Assembly (NCBI GenBank): GCA_035637115.1
Contig: DASPXV010000197.1
Coordinates: 12,526 to 76,525, forward strand
Reading direction: 5' to 3'
DNA length: 64,000 bases
Source: JAICSD01 sp035637115
GTDB lineage: Bacteria > Acidobacteriota > Vicinamibacteria > Vicinamibacterales > 2-12-FULL-66-21
Shown here in pieces: positions 8,995 to 17,908 of the stretch. The position numbers were made by a program, and so were the translations under genes. Below the pieces are notes generated by a model. It was not told the DNA's origin, made no database searches, and saw only the letters and a list, made by a program, of their open reading frames with translations. Position 1 is the stretch's first letter. Each line of letters starts with the position of its first letter.

Positions 8995-10947
8995 ATGCGG
9001 GGAATTCGCGCGACATTCTGTGCCGGCGCATTGCTGTGTGTCAGTCTGGGATCGCCGGCGGCGCACACGTCATCGCAATCGAACCTGCCCGCACATCCGC
9101 GCCTGCTCTTCACGGCATCCGACTTACCCGCGATCCGTCAACGCGCGACGGTGCCGATTCTCCAGCCGGTCGCGCGACGACTGATCGAGCGCGCCGACCG
9201 CCACCTGCACGCACCGCCACTCGTGCCGTCGATCACCAAGCGTGGAGAGCCCGATCCTCCTGGCGAGCAGAAGGGACTGGCATGCGCACGCGCGCTGCAG
9301 GGGCGCGTGCTCACGCTGGCGATGGCGTTCACGCTCACCGGTGACCGGAAGTATCGCGATGCCGCGGTCGCGGAGCTGCGGCACGCGATCGACGATTGGC
9401 GGATCTGGGTGGACACGGCCCACGCTCCGCCGTTCGATCTCATGAACGGCGAACTGTGTCTCACGTTCGGCCTCGCGTACGACTGGCTTTACAACGACCT
9501 CACGCCCGACGAGCGCCGCGAGCTCAGGACCGGTGTGGAACGGCGCGGACTCAAGGCATATGTGGACGCGGTCACCAGCGGCCGCCCGACGACGTTTTAT
9601 GCGGCGAAGCACAACTGGAATCCCGTCTGTAACGGCGGCGCTGCGGTGCTCGCGCTGGCGCTGGAAGGCGAAAGCGACCTGTCCACGCGGGTGCTGGAGC
9701 TCGCGGTGCCCGCGATGGATCACTATTGGAACCATCTGGCGGACGACGGTGGATGGGACGAGGGGACGGGGTACTGGACCTACGGTCACCGCTACGCGTT
9801 CATGGCCGCGGACGCGTTGCGGAGATCCGGACGGCGCGGAGGAGCGGAGCGGTTTGCGCTGCCCGGCGCCCGTGCAACGGGATACTTTCCAATCGTCTTC
9901 AATCCCGGGAAGACGCTGACAGCGGGTTTCGGCGATTCGAACAGCCGCGTGAGCGATCCGCTGCTGTACTTGCTCGGCCGCGAGTATCGCAATCCGGATT
10001 TCATCTGGTTTCAGGATCGCGCGCGCGTCTCTGCGATCGATCGCGACGGATGGCCCGAGGAAGCGCTGACGCTTCTCTGGCGTCCGGCGGGAGAGCCGTG
10101 GCTGCCGGAGAACCGCGCGGGATTTGCTCCATCGATCGCGCCGACGACGGTATTCCCATCGATCGGGTGGGCGATGATGACGCCCGCGCAGCCCGATCCA
10201 CCGTTCTTTCTCGCGCTGAAGAACGGCTCGCTCGCGGCGAACCACACGCATCTGGATCTGAACCACGTCAACGTCGGCGTCGGCAATGCGATGCTGCTCG
10301 CGGAGCTTGGCAGCCGGCCGTACCCCGCCGACTATTTCGGCGCGAACCGTTACAACTACTACGAGCTGACCACTGCCGGACACAACACCGTGCTGATCGG
10401 CGGGCGCGGTCAGGTGCGTGGCAAGGCGGGCACTCTGATTGGGCCGACACGTGGACCGCGATTCGAAGAAATAGTCGGTGTTGCCGACAACGCCTACGAG
10501 CAGCCGGCGACACGCGCGCGGCGCCACGTCGTGTTCGTCGATCGGCGTTACTGGGTGCTGCTGGACGAGATCCAGACGCCGCAGCCGGAACAGCTCGAGC
10601 TGCGCTTTCATACGTCCGCCGCGGTGCAGGAGCTCGGGCCCGGACGCTGGCGCTACCAGGACGGAGACAACGCGCTCGAGCTCGCGTCGCCGCAGGAACT
10701 TACTTCGAGCATCGAGACGCCAAGCGGATGGATCAGGCCCTTCCGCGTACTCAGCCTGAAGACGCGCGACGCGTTGCGCGATCACGCGATCGTGACGGTG
10801 CTTCAGCCTCAGGCCGCCGGGTCGGCGGCGCCTTCAGTTGTCAGCGTGAAACGATCGGGAAACGATCTCCTCGTGACGGTCGGCCGCGATCGCGCCACGT
10901 TTCGTCTCGAACCAGATGGCTGGCACATGCGCAGCGCGGAGTTCTAG
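8995..10947 (+). CDS. Exported heparinase II/III-like polysaccharide lyase
   Basis: The start is taken at the ATG at 8995, seven bases after GGAG; a TTG at 8983 in the same frame is less likely. The 650-residue protein has a signal peptide (MRGIRATFCAGALLCVSLG...AHT). An alpha-toroid domain follows (about 40-330, with MNGELCLTFGLAYDWLYNDL and KHNWNPVCNGG), then a beta-rich heparinase II/III domain (about 360-640) with AANHTHLDLNHVNV and YYELTTAGHNTVLIGG. The His/Tyr/Asn pattern of this family is visible, so it should cleave an acidic polysaccharide in the periplasm or outside; the substrate is not determinable. Its stop codon overlaps the convergent glycosyl hydrolase stop in one CTAG (10944-10947). 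Confidence 0.87.
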   Translation: MRGIRATFCAGALLCVSLGSPAAHTSSQSNLPAHPRLLFTASDLPAIRQRATVPILQPVARRLIERADRHLHAPPLVPSITKRGEPDPPGEQKGLACARALQGRVLTLAMAFTLTGDRKYRDAAVAELRHAIDDWRIWVDTAHAPPFDLMNGELCLTFGLAYDWLYNDLTPDERRELRTGVERRGLKAYVDAVTSGRPTTFYAAKHNWNPVCNGGAAVLALALEGESDLSTRVLELAVPAMDHYWNHLADDGGWDEGTGYWTYGHRYAFMAADALRRSGRRGGAERFALPGARATGYFPIVFNPGKTLTAGFGDSNSRVSDPLLYLLGREYRNPDFIWFQDRARVSAIDRDGWPEEALTLLWRPAGEPWLPENRAGFAPSIAPTTVFPSIGWAMMTPAQPDPPFFLALKNGSLAANHTHLDLNHVNVGVGNAMLLAELGSRPYPADYFGANRYNYYELTTAGHNTVLIGGRGQVRGKAGTLIGPTRGPRFEEIVGVADNAYEQPATRARRHVVFVDRRYWVLLDEIQTPQPEQLELRFHTSAAVQELGPGRWRYQDGDNALELASPQELTSSIETPSGWIRPFRVLSLKTRDALRDHAIVTVLQPQAAGSAAPSVVSVKRSGNDLLVTVGRDRATFRLEPDGWHMRSAEF

Positions 10948-12443
10948 AATTCCCCGCGCGACACCTTTCCCGCTTCGACCGTGACCGCGACGCGGCGCTG
11001 GCCGCCGCGCATCGGCGCCGACACGCGGTAGCGTCCCGGTTTCAACCTGGCGCCAAAGTAGCCGTTCGCATCGGTGCGTGCGCTCGTTGCGCGCGAGAAC
11101 GGCCAGAAACTCCTGCGCTTCATGGTAACCACGACGCCGTCGTTGTCGCCGGCCTGGGTGGCCGGCAGCACACCCGCGATCCAGCCGCGCTCAGGGTGTT
11201 CAATCCACGGCATGACAGGTCCCGCATCAGGCGCGGCGAAAGGACCCGGTGTCCCGCCAGTTCCATCCGCGAGAAATGCGAAACGATCGACGCCGGCGGG
11301 CGCCGGTGCTGTCGTCGCAGCGGCATAGGAGTATAAAGAGACGCCTACTACACGGTTCCCATCGTCTGCGGTGCGCGCGCGCGCGACCTGTGCGAGCGTA
11401 TTAATGGGCGTGTTTCGGTATGTGCCGATGCCCACGGCGAGGTATCGCCCGTGCGCATGCCGCTTCTCCCACGCAATCCAGCCGTTGAACCAGCCGCGCA
11501 CGCGATCGTCCGTCTCGCTCGCATAGTTCATCGGCACCCCGAGATCCAGCCATCCGTCTTTCAGCCACTGATTCCAGTTCTGGAAGATGCGCTGCATCGG
11601 CGCGACCTCTGAGAAATCCTTCTCTGACGTTGGCGGCCGGCCCCATGGGATCAGCGCCGCGCTGATGACGATGCGCGGATTGATCGCGCGCGCTTCGATC
11701 GAGACGCGCCGTACCAGGTTCGTCACCTGTTCCCGCCGCCACGCCATCCACGCCTCGTCGCCCGGCGCAGGTGTGTCGGTGCGATGCGCTGCGCGCTGAA
11801 AGCGCGCGAGGTTGACGGCGTTGTAACCGACGGTCGCGCCGCGCGGCAGCTGTCCGGCAGTCTCAGGGTAGCGGACGTAGTCGAAATGAATCCCGTCCAC
11901 AGCGTAGTTACGGACGATATTCAGGTAAATCTGCGCCAGGTATTCGGCCGCGGCGGGATGGCCGGGATCGAGGAAATAGCCGACCGGAAACTTCTGGCTA
12001 CCGTCCGGAGCGGCGGTGAGCCAGTTGGCGTCGCCCGGCGCGGTCGGACCGTGCTGGTTGAAGACGTGACGCGGATCCTTTGGCGCAGCCTCGTCGCGCC
12101 AGACCGGCATCGCGTTCACCCACGCGTGGACCTTGATGCCCTCGCGATGCGCCGCGTCGACGACGTAAGCGAGCGCGTCGAACGCCGGGTCGTACGCGGG
12201 ATCGTCGAGCGGCGGTTCGACACCTTTCGTATAGAGCGCATCCCCGCGTCGCCGGACCTGCACGAACAGGGCGTTGAGGTTCGCGCGCTTCGCTGCGGCG
12301 ACGAGATCGTCTGCCTCCCGCGCGGAGCGGATGCCCTCGTGGAACGCATCCACCCACAGCGCGCGCAGCTCCTGCGCGTCAGCCGGGCCCGTACACGCGA
12401 GCAGAAGCACGAACAGGAGCGCCACCCGGGCAGGTCCTCGCAT
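10944..12443 (-). CDS. Exported GH10-like (YngK/DUF187 type) glycosyl hydrolase
   Basis: A 499-residue protein with a signal peptide (MRGPARVALLFVLLLACTGPADA) followed directly by ELRALWVDAFHEGIRS, the conserved opening of the YngK/GHL10 family. The barrel strands ALFVQVRRRGDALY, IKVHAWVNAMP, VDGIHFDYVRYPE and RIVISAALIPWG are all present. The last 80 residues form a small beta domain (YFGARLKPGRYRVSAP). The family acts on cell-wall-like or poly-GlcN-type glycans, with substrate unproven here. It converges with the heparinase-like gene and may belong to the same polysaccharide use. The 54 bp upstream hold a candidate divergent promoter for the next gene. Confidence 0.88.
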   Translation of the reverse strand: MRGPARVALLFVLLLACTGPADAQELRALWVDAFHEGIRSAREADDLVAAAKRANLNALFVQVRRRGDALYTKGVEPPLDDPAYDPAFDALAYVVDAAHREGIKVHAWVNAMPVWRDEAAPKDPRHVFNQHGPTAPGDANWLTAAPDGSQKFPVGYFLDPGHPAAAEYLAQIYLNIVRNYAVDGIHFDYVRYPETAGQLPRGATVGYNAVNLARFQRAAHRTDTPAPGDEAWMAWRREQVTNLVRRVSIEARAINPRIVISAALIPWGRPPTSEKDFSEVAPMQRIFQNWNQWLKDGWLDLGVPMNYASETDDRVRGWFNGWIAWEKRHAHGRYLAVGIGTYRNTPINTLAQVARARTADDGNRVVGVSLYSYAAATTAPAPAGVDRFAFLADGTGGTPGPFAAPDAGPVMPWIEHPERGWIAGVLPATQAGDNDGVVVTMKRRSFWPFSRATSARTDANGYFGARLKPGRYRVSAPMRGGQRRVAVTVEAGKVSRGEF

Positions 12444-12460
12444 GCGCTCAGTCTAAACGC

Positions 12461-12490
12461 TTGCGCGGATGTTTACACATAATGTATAAA
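12461..12490 (+). promoter_or_regulatory. Candidate promoter for the winged-helix/methyltransferase pair
   Basis: TTGCGC (12461-12466) and TATAAA (12485-12490) are 18 bp apart and lie just before the ATG at 12498. The spot is unusually AT-rich for this genome and contains the short palindrome ACATAATGT. The very short leader would give an almost leaderless mRNA. This is a motif match only. Confidence 0.35.
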
Positions 12491-12497
12491 ATGACGT

Positions 12498-12953
12498 ATG
12501 CCATCGGAAGATTACCGGGCGGCGCTGGCATCGGCGATCAAGGAATACGAAACGCTCGGCGAGCAGCGGCGAGACATAGACACGCGGCTCGCCCAGCTCG
12601 CGCAGACGATCGGAACGTTGTCACGACTTCTCGGGCTGACACCGACGGTGCCGCCGAGCATCACCGACGCGGTCAGGCTCGCGATGCGCACCGGCGTGCC
12701 GATGACACCACTCGACGTCCGCGAGCGGCTGCTTTCGATCGGCATGGACCTTTCAATCTATTCGAACGATCTCGCGGTGATCCACACGGTGCTCAAGCGG
12801 CTGAACGAGGCCGGGGAGATCCGGGTGCTGCCGAAACCGGGAGGAAAGAACGCGTACCTCTGGGCTGCGCCGCCAAGGGTTATCGCCATCGGCCCCGAGA
12901 TCGCGGAATTCATCCGCGGCATGCCCGCCGGCAAGGCGAAGAGGAGGAAGTGA
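12498..12953 (+). CDS. Small coiled-coil/winged-helix protein of unknown role
   Basis: A 151-residue protein. Residues about 10-45 are a predicted coiled coil (EYETLGEQRRDIDTRLAQLA). Residues about 55-120 look like a winged helix: TDAVRLAMRTGVPMTPLDV, then VIHTVLKRLNEAGEIRVLP, then a short beta wing ending in AYLWAAPP. The tail is very basic (GKAKRRK). The layout suggests a DNA-binding or protein-contact module, but I do not recognise a named family. Its TGA overlaps the ATG of the methyltransferase (TGATG, 12951-12955), so the two are made together. Confidence 0.7.
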   Translation: MPSEDYRAALASAIKEYETLGEQRRDIDTRLAQLAQTIGTLSRLLGLTPTVPPSITDAVRLAMRTGVPMTPLDVRERLLSIGMDLSIYSNDLAVIHTVLKRLNEAGEIRVLPKPGGKNAYLWAAPPRVIAIGPEIAEFIRGMPAGKAKRRK

Positions 12954-13825
12954 TGGATCTCGCACTGCGGCGGCGCTTCTTTGCCGAAGAGATCGAGGCG
13001 GTCGCAAAACTCCGGTCGGCCGCGCTCGTCGATGCGTTTGCCAGCGTACCGCGCGATCGTTTCCTGCCGCCGGGGCCCTGGACGGTGCTCGCAGAGACGG
13101 ACTTCGGCGCCGGGTCGGTGAAAACCCGCCTGACGCCGGACGCGGATCCCGCCCGCGTGCACCACAACATCGCGGTGGCCATCGACCCCGGGCGGCAGTT
13201 GTTCAACGGGCAGCCCGCAACGATCGGCGCGTGGATCGACGCGCTCGATCTCACGCCGGGCGGGCGTGCACTGCACGTCGGATGCGGCACCGGTTACTAC
13301 ACAGCATTGATGGCGCACTGCGTCGGTCCTTCGGGGCGCGTGATCGCCTTCGAGGCCGACGCTGCCCTCGCCGATGCTGCGCGCGCGAACCTCGCGTCGA
13401 CGCCGTGGGTCGAAATCCATCAGACTGCCGCCGCGGATTCGTCCGGCGAAACATTCGATGCGATCCTCGTGAACGCGGGCGTCACACATCCGCTGCCCGC
13501 GTGGCTCGACTCGCTGTCGGTCGGGGGACGGATGATGCTGCCGCTAACGTCCACGATGGTTCCCATGGGCAATATCGGCAAGGGCCTTGTGATGATCGTA
13601 ACTCGCGAGACGGACACCGACTTCACCGCTCGCGTTTCAGGCGTGGTCGCGATTTACTCGGCGGTCGGAATTCGTGACGACAGTCTCAACGAACGTGTCG
13701 GGAAAGCGATGATGGCGGGACCCCAGAAATGGATGGCGGTCTCGCGCCTGCGCCGCGACGCGCACGAACCGGGCGACGCGTGCTGGCTCCACGCCGAGGG
13801 ATTCTGCTTCACAGTGGGCGCGTGA
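12953..13825 (+). CDS. Protein-L-isoaspartate O-methyltransferase-like protein
   Basis: The start is the ATG at 12953, overlapping the stop of the upstream gene; the longer open frame is shadow. The 290 residues contain the PCMT pattern: an N-terminal helical part with VDAFASVPRDRFLPPG, a glycine-rich SAM site ALHVGCGTGYYTALMA, the acidic strand VIAFEAD, and ILVNAGVTHPLPAWLDSLSVGGRMMLPL. PCMT enzymes methylate isoaspartyl residues to repair aged proteins. The region before the SAM site is longer and less conserved than in true Pcm, so it may instead modify another substrate. A GTGA at 13822-13825 couples it to the remnant of a DNA polymerase. Confidence 0.75.
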   Translation: MDLALRRRFFAEEIEAVAKLRSAALVDAFASVPRDRFLPPGPWTVLAETDFGAGSVKTRLTPDADPARVHHNIAVAIDPGRQLFNGQPATIGAWIDALDLTPGGRALHVGCGTGYYTALMAHCVGPSGRVIAFEADAALADAARANLASTPWVEIHQTAAADSSGETFDAILVNAGVTHPLPAWLDSLSVGGRMMLPLTSTMVPMGNIGKGLVMIVTRETDTDFTARVSGVVAIYSAVGIRDDSLNERVGKAMMAGPQKWMAVSRLRRDAHEPGDACWLHAEGFCFTVGA

Positions 13826-14190
13826 CCGAAGACGGCTGGGACCCGACTCCGCGAATCGTATCGGTGTGGCCGGAATGGGACGGACGCGCGATCGTGTGGC
13901 GGCGCATTCCGGAAACCGGCCGTCTCGTCCGCGAAGACGTTCCGCTTCAGGCCATGGGTTCTGCTGGATCGCCTCGACTCCGTTCCTCAATCTGCCCGGA
14001 GCGGTAAGGCGGGACTTGCCTACCGCGAGCTGGACGGGCCCGGCGAGCTTCGTTACTTCGTTCACGCGGACGATGGACGCTTCTTCCGCGCGTAGCGCGG
14101 TCTGCCGAAGGACCGCGCGCTGATCCTGCCGCCCGACGAGCAATACCTCGTCGCCACCGGGCGCACCGATCAGCACTACGTGCGGATCCT
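13822..14190 (+). pseudogene. Remnant of a family-B type DNA polymerase (N-terminal part only)
   Basis: From the GTG at 13822 the protein reads GWDPTPRIVSVWPEWDGRA and IVWRRIPETGRLVREDVP, the usual opening of a bacterial PolB-like DNA polymerase. Near 13945 one extra base shifts the frame. The match continues in the next frame as RPWVLLDRLDSV, then GLAYRELDGPGELRY and FVHADDGRFFRA, ending at a TAG (14093-14095). Beyond it the same frame shows LPPDEQYLVATGRT, again typical of this family. After about 14190 the likeness is lost and the split ligD polymerase gene is met from the other side. The exonuclease and polymerase domains are gone. Start by GTGA overlap with the methyltransferase suggests it was once the third gene of that operon. 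Confidence 0.75.
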
Positions 14191-14269
14191 GCGCGAGATA
14201 TTTGGGTGTGATCGTTCTGTAGAAACCGCGCGGCGGGTGCCCGGAATCGTAATCCCGAGCACGATTCTG

Positions 14270-15139
14270 TTACTGCATGCTCCGAAGCTTCGCGACGGCC
14301 CGATTCAGCGATCGCTGTTTCTTCCGCATGTCGGCCCACACATCGCCCGCTTTTTTGATGCGTGCCGGCATATTCCGAAGCGTGAACGCGGAAGGACCGA
14401 TATCCCCCTTGATGACTTCGTCCCACGTGCAAGGCGCAGACACCGGCGCCCCGGGCTTTGCGCGCACCGCGTAGGCCGCGGCAAACGTCGCGCTGTAATC
14501 GTTGCGTCCCGTGTCGACGAGAATCCGTCCGGCGCGATCCTTCTTGTGAAACTCCAGCGTGAGCTCTTTCGGATAGCGCTTCACGAGCAGCCGCGCGACG
14601 CCATGCGCGAAGCTCGCTGCTTCACCCATGGCTGTGCTGCCGTCCAGCGACGTGACGATGTGAAAGCCCTTCGACCCCGACGTCTTGATCCAGCAGGGCA
14701 GCCCGAGCTCGTCGAGCAGATCGCGGAGCGCAACGGCAGCCGCGCGCAACATGTCGGGATCATCCCGCGAAGGATCGAGATCGAACACGCCGACGTCCGG
14801 GTGCATCAGGTCGGGCGCCCGCGAGACCCACACGTGCGGTGTGATCGTGTTCTGGTTTGTAATCCAGAGCAGCGATTTCACGTCGGTGACGAGCGGATGA
14901 TGGACGACGCCGTCCTTCTTCGGGACTTCCACCCGTTTCAGCCACGAGGGAAAACCCTTGGATACGTCTTTCTGCCAGAACCCCTTTGCCCCGATGCCCG
15001 CCGGATAGCGCTCCATCGTGACCGGCCGATTGCGGATATGGGGCAGCATCACCGGCGCGACCGCTTCGTAATAAGCGGCAAGATCCCCTTTCGTGATGCC
15101 GTCGGCGGGGAACAGCACTTTCTCGGGATGCGTGATCAT
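14270..15139 (-). CDS. ligD: LigD-type polymerase/primase domain protein (NHEJ)
   Basis: The start is the ATG at 15137-15139, overlapping the ligase TGA as ATGA. The 289-residue protein is a stand-alone LigD polymerase domain: ITHPEKVLFPADGITKGDLA at the N-terminus, the catalytic aspartates in GVFDLDPS, SGSKGFHIVT, and LVDTGRNDYSATFAAAYAVR. This archaeo-eukaryotic primase-like enzyme fills gaps and adds ribonucleotides during non-homologous end joining. In many bacteria it is fused to the ligase; here the two are separate, coupled genes. No Ku gene lies in the window, so the end-binding partner must be elsewhere. Confidence 0.92.
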   Translation of the reverse strand: MITHPEKVLFPADGITKGDLAAYYEAVAPVMLPHIRNRPVTMERYPAGIGAKGFWQKDVSKGFPSWLKRVEVPKKDGVVHHPLVTDVKSLLWITNQNTITPHVWVSRAPDLMHPDVGVFDLDPSRDDPDMLRAAAVALRDLLDELGLPCWIKTSGSKGFHIVTSLDGSTAMGEAASFAHGVARLLVKRYPKELTLEFHKKDRAGRILVDTGRNDYSATFAAAYAVRAKPGAPVSAPCTWDEVIKGDIGPSAFTLRNMPARIKKAGDVWADMRKKQRSLNRAVAKLRSMQ

Positions 15140-15930
15140 GAGACCACTCGCAGCAGCCGCGGGTGACGGAGCTTTCCATGCGCGGTCCACTCGATAAAGG
15201 CGACGGAGACGACGATTTCCGGGCGCACCCAGTGCGCGCGCAGCCGCGGCAGCCCCTTGGACTTCGTGAACGGCGCCTTTGCGATCTCGATCACGTCCAG
15301 TCGTTTGCGCAGGTCGAGCAGCAGCTTGGTGTCGAAGCCCGTGCCGATCTTTCCGGCGAAGACGAACTCACCCTTGTCGTGATGGCCGACGAGGAGCGCA
15401 CCGAGGCCCACGCGCGATCCCTGCGGATCGCTGAAGCCGCCTACGATGAACTCGTGGGTCAGCTCGCACTTCATCTTGAGCCAGTTCTTCGAGCGGCGAT
15501 GTTCGTACGGCGAGTCCCGCCGCTTTGCGATGACGCCTTCCCAGCCTTCGGCGCACGCGCGATCCCACGGCGCCGGTCCGTCGAGCTCGGTCACGCGCTG
15601 GAGCGGCGCGCGAAGCGGAAGGGCGGCCAGCAACGCGCGGCGTGCTTCGAGAGGTTCTTTCGTCACGTTCCCGCCGTCGATCCAGATAACGTCGAAGACG
15701 TGATACGCGCTCTGGCGATCCCAGGTGATCTCGCCGTCAAGGATCGCGTCGCGAACGGGCAGCTTCGCGATCGCCTCTTCGATTGCCGGCAGGTTCTGCC
15801 GCAGGCGGTTCCGCGAAAACAACCGGACGTCGCGCCCCTGCTTGAACGCGAGGAGCCGGATGCCATCGAACTTCCGTTCGAACAGCCACTCCGGGCCGGT
15901 GAAGCGCTCCTGCGTGAGCGTGGCGGCCAT
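15136..15930 (-). CDS. ATP-dependent DNA ligase (LigC/LigD ligase domain)
   Basis: A 264-residue ligase. The adenylation motif is in WLFERKFDGIRLLAF (Lys20 accepts AMP), followed by ILDGEITW (motif III), EGWEGVIAKRRDSPYEHRRSKNWLKMK (motifs IV-V), and an OB-fold part starting near VGGFSDPQGSRVGLGALLVG. It is short, with no nuclease or DNA-binding extension, as in the ligase piece of LigD or a LigC. Together with the polymerase gene that follows by ATGA overlap it makes up a split LigD. It should seal breaks joined by NHEJ. The gene upstream on the same strand, the sugar dehydrogenase, ends 41 bp before it and is unrelated in function. Confidence 0.92.
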   Translation of the reverse strand: MAATLTQERFTGPEWLFERKFDGIRLLAFKQGRDVRLFSRNRLRQNLPAIEEAIAKLPVRDAILDGEITWDRQSAYHVFDVIWIDGGNVTKEPLEARRALLAALPLRAPLQRVTELDGPAPWDRACAEGWEGVIAKRRDSPYEHRRSKNWLKMKCELTHEFIVGGFSDPQGSRVGLGALLVGHHDKGEFVFAGKIGTGFDTKLLLDLRKRLDVIEIAKAPFTKSKGLPRLRAHWVRPEIVVSVAFIEWTAHGKLRHPRLLRVVS

Positions 15931-15971
15931 CGGCTCGACCCATTCAGGGAACGGCGTATCTGCCTCCCCGA

Positions 15972-17198
15972 CTACTTCTTTGGAACGAGTTTGAGAATCC
16001 GGCCCTTGTCGTTGTCCGTCAGCAGGTAGAGCGCACCGTCAGGCCCCTGCCGCACGTCGCGAATCCGTTCGCGGTTTGGTTGCAGGTCGGTCAGCAGCCG
16101 CTCTTCGCCCGTCACGCGGTCCCCCTTCACATCAAGGCGCACCAGGTTCGTTGAGGCCAGTCCGCCGATGAAGAGGCTGCCTTTCCATTCGGGAAACAGG
16201 GTGCCCGTGTAGAACACCATGCCGCTCGGGGCGATGACCGGATCCCAGTAGTAGATCGGCTGCTCCATCCCTTGCTTCGCGGTGATGCCACCGGTGATCC
16301 GTCCACCCTGGTACTCGATCCCGTACGCGACCGTCGGCCAGCCGTAGTCTTTTCCCTTGCGCACGATGTTGATCTCATCGCCTCCGCGTGTGCCGTGCTC
16401 GACTTCCCAGAGTTCTCCGGTTGTCGGGTGCAGCATTGCGGCCTGCACGTTGCGGTGGCCGATCGACCAGATCTCCGGTCGCACACCTGGTTTGCCGACG
16501 AACGGATTGTCCCTCGGCACCGTGCCGTCGTCATTCAGCCGCACGATCTTGCCGAGCAGGCTGTTCATCCGCTGCGCCTGCATGCGGCCCGGCGTGATCG
16601 AGCGCTCCCCCTGCGTCACGAACAGTGTGCCGTCGCGGTTCCACACCAGGCGGCTGCCATAGTGCATCGTGGACTCCATCGAGGGCACTTGGTGATAAAT
16701 CACCTGCACGTCTTCGATGCGCGGCTCCGCGCCATCGACGAACTTGCCGCGCGCCACGGCCGTGTTGGTCAGTCCTCCTTCGCGCGGCTCCGAGAAGCTC
16801 CAGTAGATCAGTTGATTCGAGGCGAAGCGCGGATGCAGCGAGACGTCCAGTAAGCCTCCCTGATTGCGCGTGTCGGTCGGAGGAATGCCCGCGACAGGGG
16901 GTGAGAGTTGCCCATCGGTCGAGACCACGCGCAGGCGGCCCATCTTCTCAGTGACGAGCATCTTTCCTGACGGGAGGAAGGCGAGGCCCCACGGCTTGTC
17001 GAGTCCCTCGGCAAACGTGACCACGTCGAAGCCCACGTTGGTCTTGTGCTCGGGGGCGCGCGTCTGGCCGGGAAACGCGGGGTGCTGGTTAGGGGCGTTC
17101 GGCGGATGCGGATCCACGCCCGCCGGTTGTTGCGCGTTGAGCTGGCAGGCGGCGCCTGCAACCAGCAGGCCCATCGCGAGAGCTGCGCTCTTGACCAT
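15972..17198 (-). CDS. Exported PQQ-dependent sugar dehydrogenase (GdhB/YliI type)
   Basis: The start is the ATG at 17196-17198 (MVKSAALAMGLLVAGAACQLNA), giving a signal peptide with a cysteine at residue 18 that could be a lipid site. The 408-residue protein is a six-blade beta-propeller of the soluble glucose dehydrogenase family. It shows GLDKPWGLAFLPSGKMLVTEK, QGGLLDVSLHPRF, SIGHRNVQAAMLHP, EVEHGTRGGDEINIV and the final ERIRDVRQGPDGALYLLTD. These enzymes use PQQ and calcium to oxidise aldose sugars in the periplasm. No PQQ synthesis gene is in view. The longer open frame upstream to 17654 is antisense to the divergent methyltransferase. Confidence 0.9.
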   Translation of the reverse strand: MVKSAALAMGLLVAGAACQLNAQQPAGVDPHPPNAPNQHPAFPGQTRAPEHKTNVGFDVVTFAEGLDKPWGLAFLPSGKMLVTEKMGRLRVVSTDGQLSPPVAGIPPTDTRNQGGLLDVSLHPRFASNQLIYWSFSEPREGGLTNTAVARGKFVDGAEPRIEDVQVIYHQVPSMESTMHYGSRLVWNRDGTLFVTQGERSITPGRMQAQRMNSLLGKIVRLNDDGTVPRDNPFVGKPGVRPEIWSIGHRNVQAAMLHPTTGELWEVEHGTRGGDEINIVRKGKDYGWPTVAYGIEYQGGRITGGITAKQGMEQPIYYWDPVIAPSGMVFYTGTLFPEWKGSLFIGGLASTNLVRLDVKGDRVTGEERLLTDLQPNRERIRDVRQGPDGALYLLTDNDKGRILKLVPKK

Positions 17199-17248
17199 GA
17201 CGGCGATCTTATCGCGTCCGAACTTCAGAGACACGGTAGCATCGCGCG

Positions 17249-17908
17249 GTGACGTTCTCTCATGCTTCGCGCGGCCGGCTGACCACGCGCGACCTGGGGC
17301 GGTTTGCCGGTGACACGCTGTTCGATCGGATTGCCCGCGCCGTCTGCCAGGCCGGCTGTCTGCCACGCAAGGAACTTTATGAAGCGTGGGAGATCGCGCG
17401 GCGCGCTCGACGTCTCTTCCGCGGCGGGCGCGTCGTGGACTTCGGCGGCGGCCACGGACTGCTCGCCCACGTGATGTTGATCCTTGACGACTCATCGCCG
17501 GGGGCGCTTGTCGTCGACAAGGAGACGCCGCCATGCGCGATCGCGCTGCAGGATGCGCTGGTGACTGCGTGGCCGCGATTGTCAGGACGCGTCGTACGGT
17601 TCGAAGGGGATCTCGAGCAGGTCGATCTGCATTCACCGGACGTTGTGGTGGCAAGCCATGCCTGCGGCCGATTGACCGACGTTGTCATCGATCGGGCATG
17701 TGCTGCGGGGGCATCGCTCGCGATTCTGCCGTGCTGTCACGATCTGGAGGCGTGCGATGCAGCGGGCCTCGAGGGATGGATGGACGAAGCGCTGGCGATC
17801 GATGCGGTCCGTGCGCTGCGGCTGCGCGCGCGGGGCTACCGCATCTGGACGCAGGCGATTCCCGCGGAGATCACGCCGAAGAACCGGCTGCTGCTCGCGG
17901 CGCCTTAG
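17249..17908 (+). CDS. SAM-dependent methyltransferase-like protein (METTL25/GSTCD-like fold)
   Basis: A 219-residue protein starting at GTG 17249 (no in-frame ATG nearby). The SAM-binding strand reads RVVDFGGGHGLLAHVM, followed by ALVVDKETPP and a helix. Two short motifs, VVVASHACGRLTDVVIDRA and LAILPCCHD, are those of the Methyltransf_32/METTL25-like group, where the paired cysteines are conserved. The substrate is unknown. Its TAG stop (17906-17908) is the first three bases of a 164-bp palindromic repeat, so the C-terminus ...LLLAAP is set by that element. Confidence 0.78.
   Translation: MTFSHASRGRLTTRDLGRFAGDTLFDRIARAVCQAGCLPRKELYEAWEIARRARRLFRGGRVVDFGGGHGLLAHVMLILDDSSPGALVVDKETPPCAIALQDALVTAWPRLSGRVVRFEGDLEQVDLHSPDVVVASHACGRLTDVVIDRACAAGASLAILPCCHDLEACDAAGLEGWMDEALAIDAVRALRLRARGYRIWTQAIPAEITPKNRLLLAAP

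Noticed and set aside
10944..10947. Shared CTAG stop of two convergent genes as a regulatory site
   Set aside because: Four-base overlap of convergent stops is a common result of compact genomes and has no further signal around it.
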